Positions 1-9,326 of a stretch of DNA of 64,000 bases are shown in pieces. The first letter of the stretch is position 1; the number at the start of each line of letters is the position of its first letter. The notes beneath the pieces were generated by a model. That model was not told the origin of the DNA. It did not search any database and was given only the letters and a program-made list of their open reading frames with translations. The translations under genes were made by a program, and so were the position numbers. Source of the DNA: Chitinophaga caseinilytica (lineage in GTDB: Bacteria > Bacteroidota > Bacteroidia > Chitinophagales > Chitinophagaceae); NCBI RefSeq assembly GCF_038396765.1, contig NZ_CP150096.1, positions 1,595,001 through 1,659,000 on the forward strand. The letters are read 5' to 3'.

Positions 1-307
1 TCCCTTCCCAATAGTCATCCCCTTCAATTATCGTAATATATTCGCCTGTGGCGCGTTCGATCGCGCTCCGCCAGTTCAGGTTCATTCCCATGTTCTGCTC
101 ATGGAAAAGGCGTACGATGCTTATTTGGGGAGGGATGTCGATCGATGCGAGGAGCGAATTTACCTGGTGTACGGAATCATCTTTGGACTTGTCGTCGGAG
201 ATAATCAATTCAACAGGGAAATCCGTCTGTTGCGCCAATATGCTTTCGAGACATTGCCGGATATATTTACCGTGATTGTAAATGATGACACAAATGCTCA
301 CCTTCAT
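1..307 (-). CDS. Family 2 glycosyltransferase, N-terminal part (cut by window edge)
   Basis: Reading the minus strand from an ATG at 305-307 gives an open frame that runs off the window after about 102 codons. It begins MKVSICVIIYNHGKYIRQCL and carries the GT-A hallmarks of family 2: a first beta strand ending in an N-H-G turn, then LIISDDKSKDDS (nucleotide-binding Asp residues) and a later EGDDYWEG, which fits the DxD-type metal/nucleotide-sugar site. Family GT2 enzymes transfer a sugar from a nucleotide donor to a growing glycan at the cytoplasmic face of the membrane. It is the last visible gene of the polysaccharide operon, 48 bp after the formyltransferase. Donor and acceptor cannot be told from this fragment. 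Confidence 0.85.
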   Translation of the reverse strand, partial: MKVSICVIIYNHGKYIRQCLESILAQQTDFPVELIISDDKSKDDSVHQVNSLLASIDIPPQISIVRLFHEQNMGMNLNWRSAIERATGEYITIIEGDDYWEG

Positions 308-355
308 AGTTGTTCCGGTATTATTTCAAGTCTCACAAAAAATTTCCGGCCTTCT

Positions 356-1060
356 TCATCCAGATAAAAGGCGTTGTTGAAGGGGGTGCGTGAGCGCCCG
401 CAGGTGATCTATCACCTGACGGTAGCTTACCTGTTTGTCCAAATCGAGTTGCTGAAGTGCTTTGAAATCCCTGAGCATGTGAAGCTGGGGAGTTTCATCC
501 CCGACGAAGGTTTCATATTCACCCTGAAGGATCGGCCGAATATTGTCCCGGAAAATTTCGAGCTCTGCGGCTACTACCTTATCGTAGGCTGATTTGGAAT
601 TGTCCCAATGATGCAGCGGCACCAGTTTTCGGTCAATGATCGGGCCGGCGTCAAGCGTTTCCGACATTTCATGCAGGGTGGCGCCGAGGGGTAAGTCCTT
701 GATGATGGCGAACACCTGCGGATACCAGCCTTTATTGATCGGGTTGTACCCGGGATGGAGATTGATGCACCTGATTTGTTCCACCAGCGCCTTCGGGAAA
801 ATCTGCTTGCAATGGATGGAAAAAACCAGGTCGTATTTCTCACGAAGCATGGGTACCACTTCGGGCGACTTTATATCGATGGCCTTCACCTGTTCTCCCA
901 ATATTTCCGAAAACCGGTCTGCATCAGAGAAAGGGGAGCAGTAGTAATCGATGGAAACGGCCCCTTGGGCTACCGAATCCAGGATGATTTTCCTGACATC
1001 GGCGCACATATGGACGTTATCCGTGAATATTCCAAGTCTCCTATTCTTAACGTTTAGCAT
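356..1060 (-). CDS. Sugar N-formyltransferase (dTDP-4-amino-4,6-dideoxyglucose type)
   Basis: A 234-residue protein of the formyltransferase fold. The central segment NLHPGYNPINKGW followed by GATLHEMSETLDAGPII holds the Asn-His...Asp catalytic triad of methionyl-tRNA/sugar formyltransferases, with the Gly-Tyr-Asn-Pro wording typical of the dTDP-4-amino-sugar group (VioF, Rv3404c). These enzymes transfer a formyl group from N10-formyltetrahydrofolate to the C4 amine of a dTDP-4-amino-4,6-dideoxyhexose. The gene begins one base after the stop of the VioA-type aminotransferase that would make that amine, so substrate and enzyme are coupled in the operon. It lacks the extra C-terminal domain some VioF proteins carry. 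The exact sugar stereochemistry is inferred. Confidence 0.82.
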   Translation of the reverse strand: MLNVKNRRLGIFTDNVHMCADVRKIILDSVAQGAVSIDYYCSPFSDADRFSEILGEQVKAIDIKSPEVVPMLREKYDLVFSIHCKQIFPKALVEQIRCINLHPGYNPINKGWYPQVFAIIKDLPLGATLHEMSETLDAGPIIDRKLVPLHHWDNSKSAYDKVVAAELEIFRDNIRPILQGEYETFVGDETPQLHMLRDFKALQQLDLDKQVSYRQVIDHLRALTHPLQQRLLSG

Positions 1061-1061
1061 A

Positions 1062-2150
1062 TTAATTATTTAAAACCCTGAGTATAAGCCGGGAGATCAT
1101 CATGATTTCTTCCTTGGGCATACCATAATATACCGGGAGGCTTAATACCCTGCTTGAAATACTGTTACCGATCGGCGTAGGTTGTGTTTCTTTCAGGTAA
1201 GACAGTTCGGATAAAGAAGGATAGAAATATCGTCTTGGGAAAACATAGTTTTTGTTCAATTCGTCGACCACTTTCAGCAGTTGCGTTTCCGATTCAAAAA
1301 TTACGACATAATAAGCATAATTGAACTTTGAATTCGGTGTAATGATGGGTTTGCGCAGTAGTCGGGAATGCTGCAACAGGTTATCGTATTCATCTGCCAC
1401 GGCTTTTCTGCTGGCCAGGATGGCATCTGCCTGTTTGATGTTCAGCAGGCCCATGGCGGCATGGAATTCCGAGTTTTTGCCATTTATACCGATCCCTGCG
1501 AAATTCTCTGGCCCGTTATGGCCGAAGTTGCGCATGTAGGCAGCTGTTTTGAGCAAATTTGCATCTGGTGTGAAGATAGCACCGCCTTCTATCGTATGGA
1601 AAAGCTTGGTGGAATGGAAACTGGTGGTAATCATGTCTCCATAGTGAAATACCGATTTGCCTTTATATTGCGTGCCGAAACAATGTGCCGCGTCGTAGAT
1701 GACTTTCAGATTATGTTTATCGGCAATTTGCTGAATGGTATCGATATCACAGGGGTTGCCGAAAACGTGAGTCGCAAGAATGGCGACGGTGTCTTCGGTA
1801 ATGGCGGCTTCGATTTTAGCAGGGTCGATGTTTAGTGTCAACTCATCGATATCCACAAAAACGGGTTTAAACCCTTCCCATAGGATGCTGGAAGTTGTGG
1901 CAACGTATGAAAACGGCGTCGTGATCACCTCTCCCTTGCCCAGTTCAAGGGCTTTCAGCGCGATCTGGATGGCGATCGTGCCATTATTTACGAACAATAG
2001 GTGATTTATGTCGAGATATTGTTTCAGTTCCAGTTCCAACTCGTTCACGAGTGGTCCGTTGTTCGTCAGCCAGTTCCTGTCCCAGATGCCTTTTACAAGT
2101 TTCATGTATTCGTCAAAGGAAGGGAGATATGGTTTGGTAACGTTGATCAT
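1062..2150 (-). CDS. vioA: dTDP-4-amino-4,6-dideoxyglucose aminotransferase (VioA-like, DegT/DnrJ/EryC1)
   Basis: A 362-residue fold-type I PLP aminotransferase of the sugar-nucleotide (SNAT/DegT) family. The N-terminus carries WLTNNGPLV and the cofactor-phosphate segment FVNNGTIAIQIAL; the Asp that pairs with the PLP pyridine nitrogen sits in VIYDAAHCFG, and the internal-aldimine Lys is in SFHSTKLFHTIEGG. The wording matches VioA, which aminates dTDP-4-keto-6-deoxyglucose at C4 using glutamate. It lies 2 bp after the epimerase stop and 1 bp before the formyltransferase start, so it is tightly operonic. A WecE- or Per-like sugar specificity is the main alternative. The rmlA/rmlB genes that would supply the substrate are not in the window. 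Confidence 0.83.
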   Translation of the reverse strand: MINVTKPYLPSFDEYMKLVKGIWDRNWLTNNGPLVNELELELKQYLDINHLLFVNNGTIAIQIALKALELGKGEVITTPFSYVATTSSILWEGFKPVFVDIDELTLNIDPAKIEAAITEDTVAILATHVFGNPCDIDTIQQIADKHNLKVIYDAAHCFGTQYKGKSVFHYGDMITTSFHSTKLFHTIEGGAIFTPDANLLKTAAYMRNFGHNGPENFAGIGINGKNSEFHAAMGLLNIKQADAILASRKAVADEYDNLLQHSRLLRKPIITPNSKFNYAYYVVIFESETQLLKVVDELNKNYVFPRRYFYPSLSELSYLKETQPTPIGNSISSRVLSLPVYYGMPKEEIMMISRLILRVLNN

Positions 2151-2152
2151 AG

Positions 2153-3157
2153 CTATCTGTTTATGAATTCTTGATTATCCTTATACCAGTTATAGGTAAT
2201 CTGCAACCCCTGGCGAAAGGTATATGCTGGCTGGTAATCCAACAAAGTACGGGCTTTGGTAATGTCTGCCAGGCTATCCATGATGTCGCCTTTGCGGGCT
2301 TCGCGATGGATGGCTTCAATGTTTTTGTTTTCCACGGAGCGGAGGATTTCGAACATCTGTTTCAGCGATGTTCGTTCTCCCACGGCAACATTGTAAACCT
2401 GGTTGAGCGCCGCCGGGTTCTCGGTCGTCAAGGCTTTAACATTCGCCTGGATCACGTTTTCGATGAAAGTAAAGTCTCTCGTTTGTTCTCCGTCTCCATT
2501 GAGATAGGGCGACTTATCCTGCAGGATGCTTTGGATAAAGAGCGGGATTACGGCAGCATAGGCCCCGTTGGGGTCCTGTTGCGGGCCGAAAACGTTGAAA
2601 TAGCGCAGGCCGATGGTATTCAACCCGTAATTCAGATGAAAAACGTGCGCATACAATTCGTTTACGTATTTGGTAACTGCATAGGGCGATAAAGGCATGC
2701 CGATCTTGTCTTCCACTTTGGGCAGCGATTTGCTGTCGCCATATGTGGAAGATGATGCCGCATATACCACGCGGTTGATATTGCTTTCTTTTGCGGCTAG
2801 CAAAATGTTCAGAAATCCGGTGATATTGACTTCGTTGGAAGTAATGGGGTCAACGATGGACCGGGGGACGGAGCCCAGTGCAGCCTGATGGGAAATGACG
2901 TCGATATCCCTGCAGGCATCCAGGCAGGTGTCCAGATTCCGGATATCGCCTTCTATGAACTCAAAATTCGGTTCATTTCGCAGGGCTTCGATATTTTTAA
3001 GGTGCCCTGTTGCCAGGTTATCCAGTACGCGTACTTTCTTCGCTTTATTTTTTACCAGGAATGCGGCCAGGTTGGATCCTATAAAGCCCGCGCCCCCGGT
3101 TATCAGGAACGATAAATTCTTTAGATCGGTCATTTTTTCAAAGGAATTATGATTCAT
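2153..3157 (-). CDS. tviC: UDP-N-acetylglucosamine 4-epimerase (TviC/WbpP-like)
   Basis: A 334-residue extended short-chain dehydrogenase/reductase. The Rossmann motif GGAGFIGSN is near residue 20; the catalytic Ser-Tyr-Lys are in AASSSTYGDS and YAVTKYVNE. The segments HQAALGSVPRSIVDPITSN and QDPNGAYAAVIP are characteristic of the UDP-GlcNAc 4-epimerases of Vi-antigen (TviC) and Pseudomonas (WbpP) pathways. The expected reaction is UDP-GlcNAc(A) to UDP-GalNAc(A). The start used overlaps the preceding stop (TAATG at 3155-3159), which suggests translational coupling; a second Met eight residues later is possible. With the dehydrogenase next to it, it should supply UDP-GalNAc uronic acid. Confidence 0.88.
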   Translation of the reverse strand: MNHNSFEKMTDLKNLSFLITGGAGFIGSNLAAFLVKNKAKKVRVLDNLATGHLKNIEALRNEPNFEFIEGDIRNLDTCLDACRDIDVISHQAALGSVPRSIVDPITSNEVNITGFLNILLAAKESNINRVVYAASSSTYGDSKSLPKVEDKIGMPLSPYAVTKYVNELYAHVFHLNYGLNTIGLRYFNVFGPQQDPNGAYAAVIPLFIQSILQDKSPYLNGDGEQTRDFTFIENVIQANVKALTTENPAALNQVYNVAVGERTSLKQMFEILRSVENKNIEAIHREARKGDIMDSLADITKARTLLDYQPAYTFRQGLQITYNWYKDNQEFINR

Positions 3158-4428
3158 TACAATCTTGCGTCCACGGCTTCTTTGGGAAGGATGCCTTTCA
3201 CGTCATAGATGACAGCGTCTTTCTTGCAGAGTCGCTTGAGATCGAATTTGATGAATTCGTTATGGGCAACTGCGAGAACGATGGCATCGTATTGTTCATT
3301 TTGAACCGTTTTTTCACTTACTACATCAATTCCGTATTCATGTTTCACTTCGGCAGGGTCGGCCAAGGGGTCGAATACATCGATGTTGATGTCATGGGAC
3401 TGAAGGGAGGAGATGATATCACAAACGCGGCTGTTCCGGATATCCGGGCAATTCTCCTTGAAGGTAATCCCGAGCACCAGTACTTTGCTGCCTTTTACCT
3501 TGATTTCTTTTTTGATCATCAGCCTGATAACTTCACTGCCGATATACCGGCCCATTTCATCGTTGAGCCTTCTTCCGGAAAGAATGATTTCCGGGTGGTA
3601 GCCGATTTCCTGGGCTTTTTGGGCCAGGTAATAGGGATCTACGCCGATGCAATGTCCGCCAACCAGGCCGGGTTTGAACTTCAGGAAGTTCCATTTCGTG
3701 CCCGCGGCTTCGAGGACCTCCTGGGTATCGATATTCAGCTTGTTAAAGATTTTCGCCAGTTCGTTTACGAAAGCGATGTTAATGTCCCGCTGCGCATTCT
3801 CGATCACCTTGGCGGCTTCGGCCACGCGGATGGAGGATGCCAGGTGGGTGCCGGCAGTTATGATGGTGCCGTACAGTTCGTTGACCGTTTTGGCGGTTTC
3901 GGGTGTAGAGCCAGAGGTAATTTTGAGAATATTGGTTACGGTATGCTCTTTATCGCCGGGATTGATCCTTTCAGGCGAATATCCGCAGAAAAAGTCGACA
4001 TTGAATTTGAGGCCGGAGGTCCGCTCCAGGGCAGGTACACAGTCTTCTTCCGTACTGCCCGGATAAACGGTTGACTCATACACTACAATATCGCCTTTCT
4101 TCAACACTTTACCGACCGTTTCGCTGGCTTTCAACAGCGGGGTCAGATCGGGGCGGTTATATTTGTCTACGGGAGTTGGTACGGTAACAATGAATACATT
4201 GCAGTCTCTCAGCGACGTGATATCCATCGAATACACCAACCCTTTTGATTCACGTAATTTTTCGGGCGTGGTTTCCTTTGTGCGGTCAAAACCGTTTTGC
4301 AGTTCGCTGATACGTTGTGCATTAATATCGAATCCGATTACATCGAAATGTTTTCCGAACTCAACTGCCAGGGGAAGACCGACATAGCCCAGACCTATAA
4401 TGCCAATTCTTGGGGACGCTTGCTTCAT
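3157..4428 (-). CDS. tviB: UDP-N-acetyl-hexosamine 6-dehydrogenase (TviB/WbpO-like)
   Basis: A 423-residue UDP-glucose/GDP-mannose dehydrogenase-family protein. It opens with the NAD-binding motif [17 protein letters not shown]; the catalytic Cys lies in [13 protein letters not shown], preceded by the substrate-contact segment [10 protein letters not shown], and the C-terminal UDP-binding domain carries [14 protein letters not shown]. Members oxidise C6 of UDP-GlcNAc or UDP-GalNAc twice with NAD+ to the uronic acid. The gene overlaps the epimerase by one base, the same enzyme pair as in Vi-antigen synthesis. Which hexosamine is oxidised first cannot be read from the sequence. Confidence 0.88.
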   Translation of the reverse strand: MKQASPRIGIIGLGYVGLPLAVEFGKHFDVIGFDINAQRISELQNGFDRTKETTPEKLRESKGLVYSMDITSLRDCNVFIVTVPTPVDKYNRPDLTPLLKASETVGKVLKKGDIVVYESTVYPGSTEEDCVPALERTSGLKFNVDFFCGYSPERINPGDKEHTVTNILKITSGSTPETAKTVNELYGTIITAGTHLASSIRVAEAAKVIENAQRDINIAFVNELAKIFNKLNIDTQEVLEAAGTKWNFLKFKPGLVGGHCIGVDPYYLAQKAQEIGYHPEIILSGRRLNDEMGRYIGSEVIRLMIKKEIKVKGSKVLVLGITFKENCPDIRNSRVCDIISSLQSHDINIDVFDPLADPAEVKHEYGIDVVSEKTVQNEQYDAIVLAVAHNEFIKFDLKRLCKKDAVIYDVKGILPKEAVDARL

Positions 4429-4464
4429 TAATATTATAGTTTGTTTTCTATGAAAGTTGTGAAT

Positions 4465-5541
4465 TTAGTTTTCTGTCATCATTTTTTTATAAGAACGGCG
4501 GAAGAAAAGGTACAGTAAGCAGAGGATACCACCGATCAATCCTCCGGCAACCAGCCCCTTTAATTTGCCAAGTTTCTTCTTCTCCAGCGGTAATATCGGC
4601 GTATCGACGATCTGGATGAGGGGAGATTCCTGGACCATCACCATCCTTGTGGTTTCCAGGGATTTAAGGACTTCGCCGTAAGCGGTTTGCAAAATCATTT
4701 TGTCGCGCCCCTGAATTTCCATGCCCACCAGTGCAAGGCTCCGTGCGGGGTTACGGTTAAGGTCCTGCTGGCGGGCCATATTGTAAGTACTCTTGTCAAG
4801 CAGCTGTTCAATGGAGTCCGCTTTCATCTGAAGCTTGTCTATGATAGCCTGCAACCTTTTCGTCTTCGCATTTACATAAAATGTTGTTGCCTCTTCCACC
4901 AGTCTTTCCGTAAATACTTTCGAAAAGCGTTCGCTTTCGGAGATGTACCTCACCTCGAAAAATCCCAGCTTCTTGTCTGGTTTGGAGATTTCAAGCTCGG
5001 TTTGCATGATTTGTTTATATACCACCCCGAGAATACTGTCTTGCTGGAGGGTAAGTTTCGTCATGGACATCCCTGCCGGGATGGTGAAGTTCGCCAGTTC
5101 GGGAACTTTTGCCCAACCCTTCCGGTATTCTTGAACATCGATATAGTGGTCTGCCAATGATACCTGTTTGCCATTGCTGTCGTTCATGCCGGAAAGCAAT
5201 ACTTTTTGCACCATCAACCGGGATTTGAGAAATTCCATAATGTTATCGCCACTGAAAATGCCGCTGCTGCTGGCACCCGAGAGATCGATGCCGAACTGGC
5301 TGGCCAATCCTGCGTAAGCGCCCAGCGAGTTGGATTTATTGTCTTCCAATACGAATGTCAGCCGGGAAACATAGGATGTTTTCTTGAAAAAGGCGAAAGT
5401 GAAACCTAGCCCTCCTCCGACGAGGCCACAGATTACGATGACAGGCCATTTTCGAAGGAAATACCGGAACCAGTCCCGCCCGAGCAGCACCACTTCTTTG
5501 ATTGATATTTCATCCTTTTTAGGCGATTGGGTCGATTCCAT
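4465..5541 (-). CDS. Wzz/PCP-type polysaccharide chain-length protein, inner membrane
   Basis: A 358-residue protein with the polysaccharide co-polymerase layout: a short cytoplasmic N-terminus, a first transmembrane helix near residues 33-53 (PVIVICGLVGGGLGFTFAF), a long periplasmic coiled-coil region (Lys/Gln-rich around residues 225-260), and a second helix near 325-347 (LKGLVAGGLIGGILCLLYLF) preceded by a Pro-rich stretch (DTPILPLEKKKLGK) typical of Wzz. It has no C-terminal tyrosine kinase domain, so it is Wzz-like rather than Wzc-like. Such proteins oligomerise in the inner membrane and set chain length or hand the polymer to the exporter. It lies 42 bp after the repaired stop of the SLBB exporter. 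Confidence 0.82.
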   Translation of the reverse strand: MESTQSPKKDEISIKEVVLLGRDWFRYFLRKWPVIVICGLVGGGLGFTFAFFKKTSYVSRLTFVLEDNKSNSLGAYAGLASQFGIDLSGASSSGIFSGDNIMEFLKSRLMVQKVLLSGMNDSNGKQVSLADHYIDVQEYRKGWAKVPELANFTIPAGMSMTKLTLQQDSILGVVYKQIMQTELEISKPDKKLGFFEVRYISESERFSKVFTERLVEEATTFYVNAKTKRLQAIIDKLQMKADSIEQLLDKSTYNMARQQDLNRNPARSLALVGMEIQGRDKMILQTAYGEVLKSLETTRMVMVQESPLIQIVDTPILPLEKKKLGKLKGLVAGGLIGGILCLLYLFFRRSYKKMMTEN

Positions 5542-5583
5542 GAAAGCGTTATATAATTTGAGCCGTATTTGGCGGCTATGTGA

Positions 5584-8036
5584 TTACTTGTTGGAAAGAT
5601 TCAAAATGGATACAACGATCAGCGCGATGGAGGCAAGCCCGGTCGTGATGCCGATGGCTTCCTGTGTGGTAAACGATTTTTTCTCTCCTTTTTTGGGAAC
5701 GTAAATCTCCGAGCCGGGCCGGACCCTGGGATAGCTGTTGAAAAAAACAGTTTGCGGGCGCCTTTCACATCCCCGTTCGCATATACGATGTAGCTGCGAC
5801 GTTTGAGGGCGTTGGTGGTAAATCCGCCGGCACCCCGGATATAATCCCTAAACCGGATATTTTTGTCGAAACGTACTTTTTTAGGGAAATACACTTCCCC
5901 GAAAAGCTGTACGGTTTGCAGCTGTTTGGGAATCTTTATAACGTCGCCCTCCTCCAGGTATAAGTCATATTTGGAACCGGGTGAGCGGATAATCTCATTC
6001 AATTTGATGCCGATGATCTGGTCCTTTTGGAAAATATCGGACCGTGTCTTGGAAACATCGGTCGAGTCCTTCAACTTGTTATTGTAAACTTCCAGTTTGT
6101 AACTGAGAAGTACGCTATCCGACTCATTGACGAAGGTTTTGCGCAACATCACCGCGCCTTCCGGATAGGCAGCGGATTTCAGGCCGCCCGCTCTGCGCAG
6201 CAAATCGGATATTCTTTCCTTGTTGGAATTAATAGAATAGGTGCCGGCGTACACCACTTCGCCGTTTATTTCCACGTTCGACTGTTCGTAGTAGGTAGGT
6301 GATTTCCTTACCGAGATCTCATCGAAAGGCTCCAGCAGGAAGTGGGCCACTTCGGGCGTGGACCGTAAGTCAGAACGAATTTCGAACTGTTGAACGATGG
6401 CGATGGCCGTATCGTTGGGGTCATATTCCTTGCCGCGCAACCTTCTGGAAATCTCCAGGCGTTTGAGGGACGCGGCTTCCTTCAACCCGCCGGCCATCAG
6501 TATCAGGTCTTCCAGCTTCATGCTGTCCGCATAGTCGAAATATCCCGGATTATTAACCAAACCGCTGATTTTGACATTGAATTTCTCGCGTAACTGCAAT
6601 TTGGAGAATATTACCACGCTGTCTTCCCTGCGCAACAATATCTTTTCCTGGCCTGATATTACGTCTTTCACATTGAAGTTCAGGATGGATTGAGTATAGT
6701 CATCCTGGAGCCGGCGAATAATACCCCGGGAAAGGGACGCTACTTCCATGAGGCCGTCTGCCCTTTTGATCAGGTCTGCCAGCGACATGTCGGGTTCGAG
6801 GGCGTAGTCTCCCGGATGGAAAATGGCACCGGTAATGGAAACACGGTTGGAGAAACGGTCGAGTATGGCGTCTACGAAATACTGGTCGCCGGAACGCAGC
6901 TCAAAGCTGCCGGCAGATGCGCCTGGAACTGTGATGATCTGGCGTTCACGGGCAGCGATGCGGGTAGCCCTGATCTGGTCGCGGTAAGCTTTATCGGTAA
7001 AGCCTCCTGCATAATTGATAATTGTCTGGAGCGTTTCCCCCGGCTTTGCTTCGAATATCGCCGGGCGTTTCACCTGCCCTTCCAGTTCTACCCGGATTTT
7101 ATAGGGATTTACCTTTACGATATCCTGGTCCTGCAGTATGATATTGTTGGTCAGATCGCCATTTGTAATAAAATCGTAAAGGTCGAACCGGGCAACCTGG
7201 CTGCCACCACGAAGTACCTGGATATCGCGGAAAGATCCGTTGCCATTGGGGCCGCCAGACACATAAAGCGCATTGGCGATAGATGCCAGGGACGGAAGGG
7301 TGTAGGTCCCGGGGCGTACCACCTCTCCGATCAACAGTACCTGTATGCTCCTGATGGAACCAAGGGAAACCTGAACGAAAGTGTTACCTGCATTGATGCC
7401 ATTATAGATCGTTGCAAGTTGTTTCGTGATCCTGTTCTTTGCTTCCGACATGGTCAGACCGTTTACGTATACCGGTCCGATGTTGGGTATCCGGATATAT
7501 CCCTCAGGGCTTACGGTGAGATTGTGCTGCACTTCCGAATAACCATAAACGTCTATAAGGATTTCGTCACTGGCGGCGAGGCGGTAGTTGGGAGGCGTCG
7601 GCATGCGGAGGTTAGGCTCGAAAGTCAGGTTGCGGTTGCTGAAGAGTTCTGCCCCGAAAATGTGTTTTTGACCGGTGGCGACCGATTTCTCCCGACCATC
7701 AGACTCATAGGTCATTTCTTCCATATTGATGCCGCGGCCGGTAGAGTGGCTTTCCGGAGGTTTGGTAAAAACGAGCTCTTTATCGAGATTTAAATCCTTG
7801 ATCCGGGTTTTAAGCTTGTTGGCCTCTGTAGCTGAAATCCCTTTTTGTGATGCATATATGTTCACCTGGTCTAACGTCATCTTGTTCTTCCTCATCTCGT
7901 CAACGATCTGCCTGACCTGATCGTCAGTCAGGTCGTCTACCTTGACTTGCTGCGCCTGCGTGGGTACCGAAACCTGCGCCTGTGCGACCATGGAGCATAA
8001 ACACAGGAAAATATGAACGAATAAGATCTTCTTCAT
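5584..8036 (-). CDS. Polysaccharide export protein with multiple SLBB domains (Wza-like); apparent frameshift near its 3' end
   Basis: After a signal peptide (MKKILFVHIFLCLCSMVAQA), a Poly_export domain lies at about residues 145-220 (YRLAASDEILIDVYGYSEV), followed by a series of SLBB/soluble-ligand-binding repeats (LIGEVVRPGTYTLPS, LVNNPGYFDYADS, VVYAGTYSINS, LFGEVYFPKKV). It should form the periplasmic/outer-membrane export channel of this operon. As given, the frame stays open to 5619 but its last ~45 residues are out of register. Adding one T to the T7 run (minus strand, 5741-5747) restores SEIYVPKKGEKK, a C-terminal hydrophobic helix and a stop at 5584, giving 817 residues. That ending is what SLBB exporters of this phylum normally have, so I give the repaired limits. 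Confidence 0.85.
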
Positions 8037-8119
8037 GTAATAATCTGTAAAGCTTTCTCGAATTTCTGGGCATTTTCTGCAAACTCCCTGCCAATAAAGG
8101 GGTTACAAAAAATGATCGG

Positions 8120-8127
8120 CAAATTTA
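8120..8127 (-). promoter_or_regulatory. Candidate -7 promoter element for the polysaccharide operon
   Basis: The minus strand reads TAAATTTG, an exact match to the Bacteroidota -7 consensus TAnnTTTG, 84 bp upstream of the SLBB exporter start. No exact -33 TTTG lies at the usual 19-21 bp distance, so this is only half supported. Confidence 0.4.
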
Positions 8128-8151
8128 TTAAAAATAACATATAAATGTTAC

Positions 8152-8173
8152 CCGGCTGAAAATCAACAGCCGG
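8152..8173. promoter_or_regulatory. Perfect inverted repeat in the exporter/sigma intergenic region
   Basis: CCGGCTG (8152-8158) and CAGCCGG (8167-8173) are a perfect 7-bp inverted repeat with an 8-base A-rich spacer. It lies just upstream of the candidate exporter -7 element, so it could be an operator; alternatively it is the stem of a plus-strand hairpin, since eight T residues follow at 8185-8192. No gene on the plus strand ends nearby. Confidence 0.4.
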
Positions 8174-8251
8174 TCCGGGGCCAATTTTTTTTGCGAAATT
8201 ACAAACCATCCGCCATACTTATGCGTATATACTTGAGTCGCACGTGGTCTT

Positions 8252-8282
8252 TTTGTGTTATATTCCTATAATTATATATTTG
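8252..8282 (+). promoter_or_regulatory. Candidate promoter for the ECF sigma factor gene
   Basis: TTTG at 8252-8255, then 19 bp, then TATATTTG at 8275-8282. This matches the full Bacteroidota primary-sigma promoter TTTG-N19-21-TAnnTTTG. Transcription would start near 8289 and leave a 5' leader of about 200 nt before the sigma gene at 8490. The intervening region has no convincing ORF. Confidence 0.55.
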
Positions 8283-8489
8283 TTTTAAACCTGAGCCTTC
8301 TTTGATTAAACAGTTTTCCCCCCGTTGACCAGTAAAGTATTGTGAATGTATACTCCCGTTTCGTTGCTACATGCTGATTATTAAATTGTTAATGTCGTGG
8401 TTTTTGTTGCCTCAACGAAAAAAAATCGCAGAAATTGTTTGGAGTAACGTCTTATTTTGTTTAAATTAGTCTAACAAAAATTAAACAAT

Positions 8490-8990
8490 ATGTCATCCGC
8501 TGAATTTAACACCCTATTGCTCAGCAACGCTGACTTCCTAAAGCCCTTCGCCATTACGTTGACCAAGGACGCCGAATCCGCCAAAGATCTTTATCAGGAA
8601 ACCATGTTCAGAGCGCTTTCAAATCAGGAGAAATACCTGGCAGGCACGAACATCCGCGCGTGGCTCTACACCATCATGCGCAACATCTTCATTAATAATT
8701 ACCGGCGGAAATCCAAACAACACGTTTGTTTCGACAATTCAACAAACGACTTCCTCCTCAACACGCAGCAAGTGATCATCGGGAACCAGGCCGAAAGCGG
8801 TCTCAGGATCAAAGACATTCAGACTTCCGTTCACAACCTGCCCGTCATTTTCAAGAAACCCTTCATTTTGTACCTCGACGGATTTAAGTATTTCGAGATC
8901 GCAGAAATTCTGGAAGAACCCTTAGGAACCATCAAGAGCCGTATCCATTTCGCCCGTAAAATGTTGAAAGCCCAGGTAGCCCGCTATTAA
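8490..8990 (+). CDS. ECF-type RNA polymerase sigma factor
   Basis: A 166-residue sigma-70 family protein. Region 2 spans about residues 15-80 (TKDAESAKDLYQETMFRAL then NIRAWLYTIMRNIFINNYRR) and region 4 about residues 105-160, ending in the helix-turn-helix FEIAEILEEPLGTIKSRIHF. There is no region 3 and no fused anti-sigma domain. It is transcribed divergently from the polysaccharide operon and no anti-sigma gene follows; the next plus-strand gene is idi, 336 bp away. A role in controlling the neighbouring envelope genes is inferred from position only. Confidence 0.88.
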   Translation: MSSAEFNTLLLSNADFLKPFAITLTKDAESAKDLYQETMFRALSNQEKYLAGTNIRAWLYTIMRNIFINNYRRKSKQHVCFDNSTNDFLLNTQQVIIGNQAESGLRIKDIQTSVHNLPVIFKKPFILYLDGFKYFEIAEILEEPLGTIKSRIHFARKMLKAQVARY

Positions 8991-9326
8991 TTGCTGTTTT
9001 GTTCGAGTTTCCCATTTCTACCACGATATCCGACTGAGCCCCGGATATTATCCATCTGAACCACAATCCCTTTTATACCTCTGATTATTCCTCGCCCGCT
9101 AAAACGGTCCCGGAAAAGCTATGCCCCGGCGTGAATCCACACACACGCCCATCCACGCTTTCCCGTCCAGACCGCCGCCCAGGCGCAGGAACCCCGTTCC
9201 CGTATTCGTTCCCCCGCTGCCGGTAGACCGCAGCGGGGAGTAGCCAAACCCGCCATTCAACAAGAATGCTGTCAAAATGCAAGGAACTTGCCCTAACTTG
9301 AGGGCCGAACCATTCCCGGCATCAGC
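8991..9326. other. Intergenic region, no gene seen; two perfect hairpins
   Basis: No ORF here has coding character; a 65-codon minus-strand frame at 9085-9282 is Arg/Gly-rich and looks like chance in GC-rich DNA. Two perfect inverted repeats are present: ATATCCG/CGGATAT (9026-9048), 36 bp after the sigma stop, and CCCCGCTGC/GCAGCGGGG (9212-9238). Neither is followed by a T run, so they are not standard intrinsic terminators. Confidence 0.6.

Noticed and set aside
9085..9282. 65-codon minus-strand ORF between the sigma factor and idi
   Set aside because: Arg/Gly-rich, no start context, no domain; typical chance frame in GC-rich DNA.
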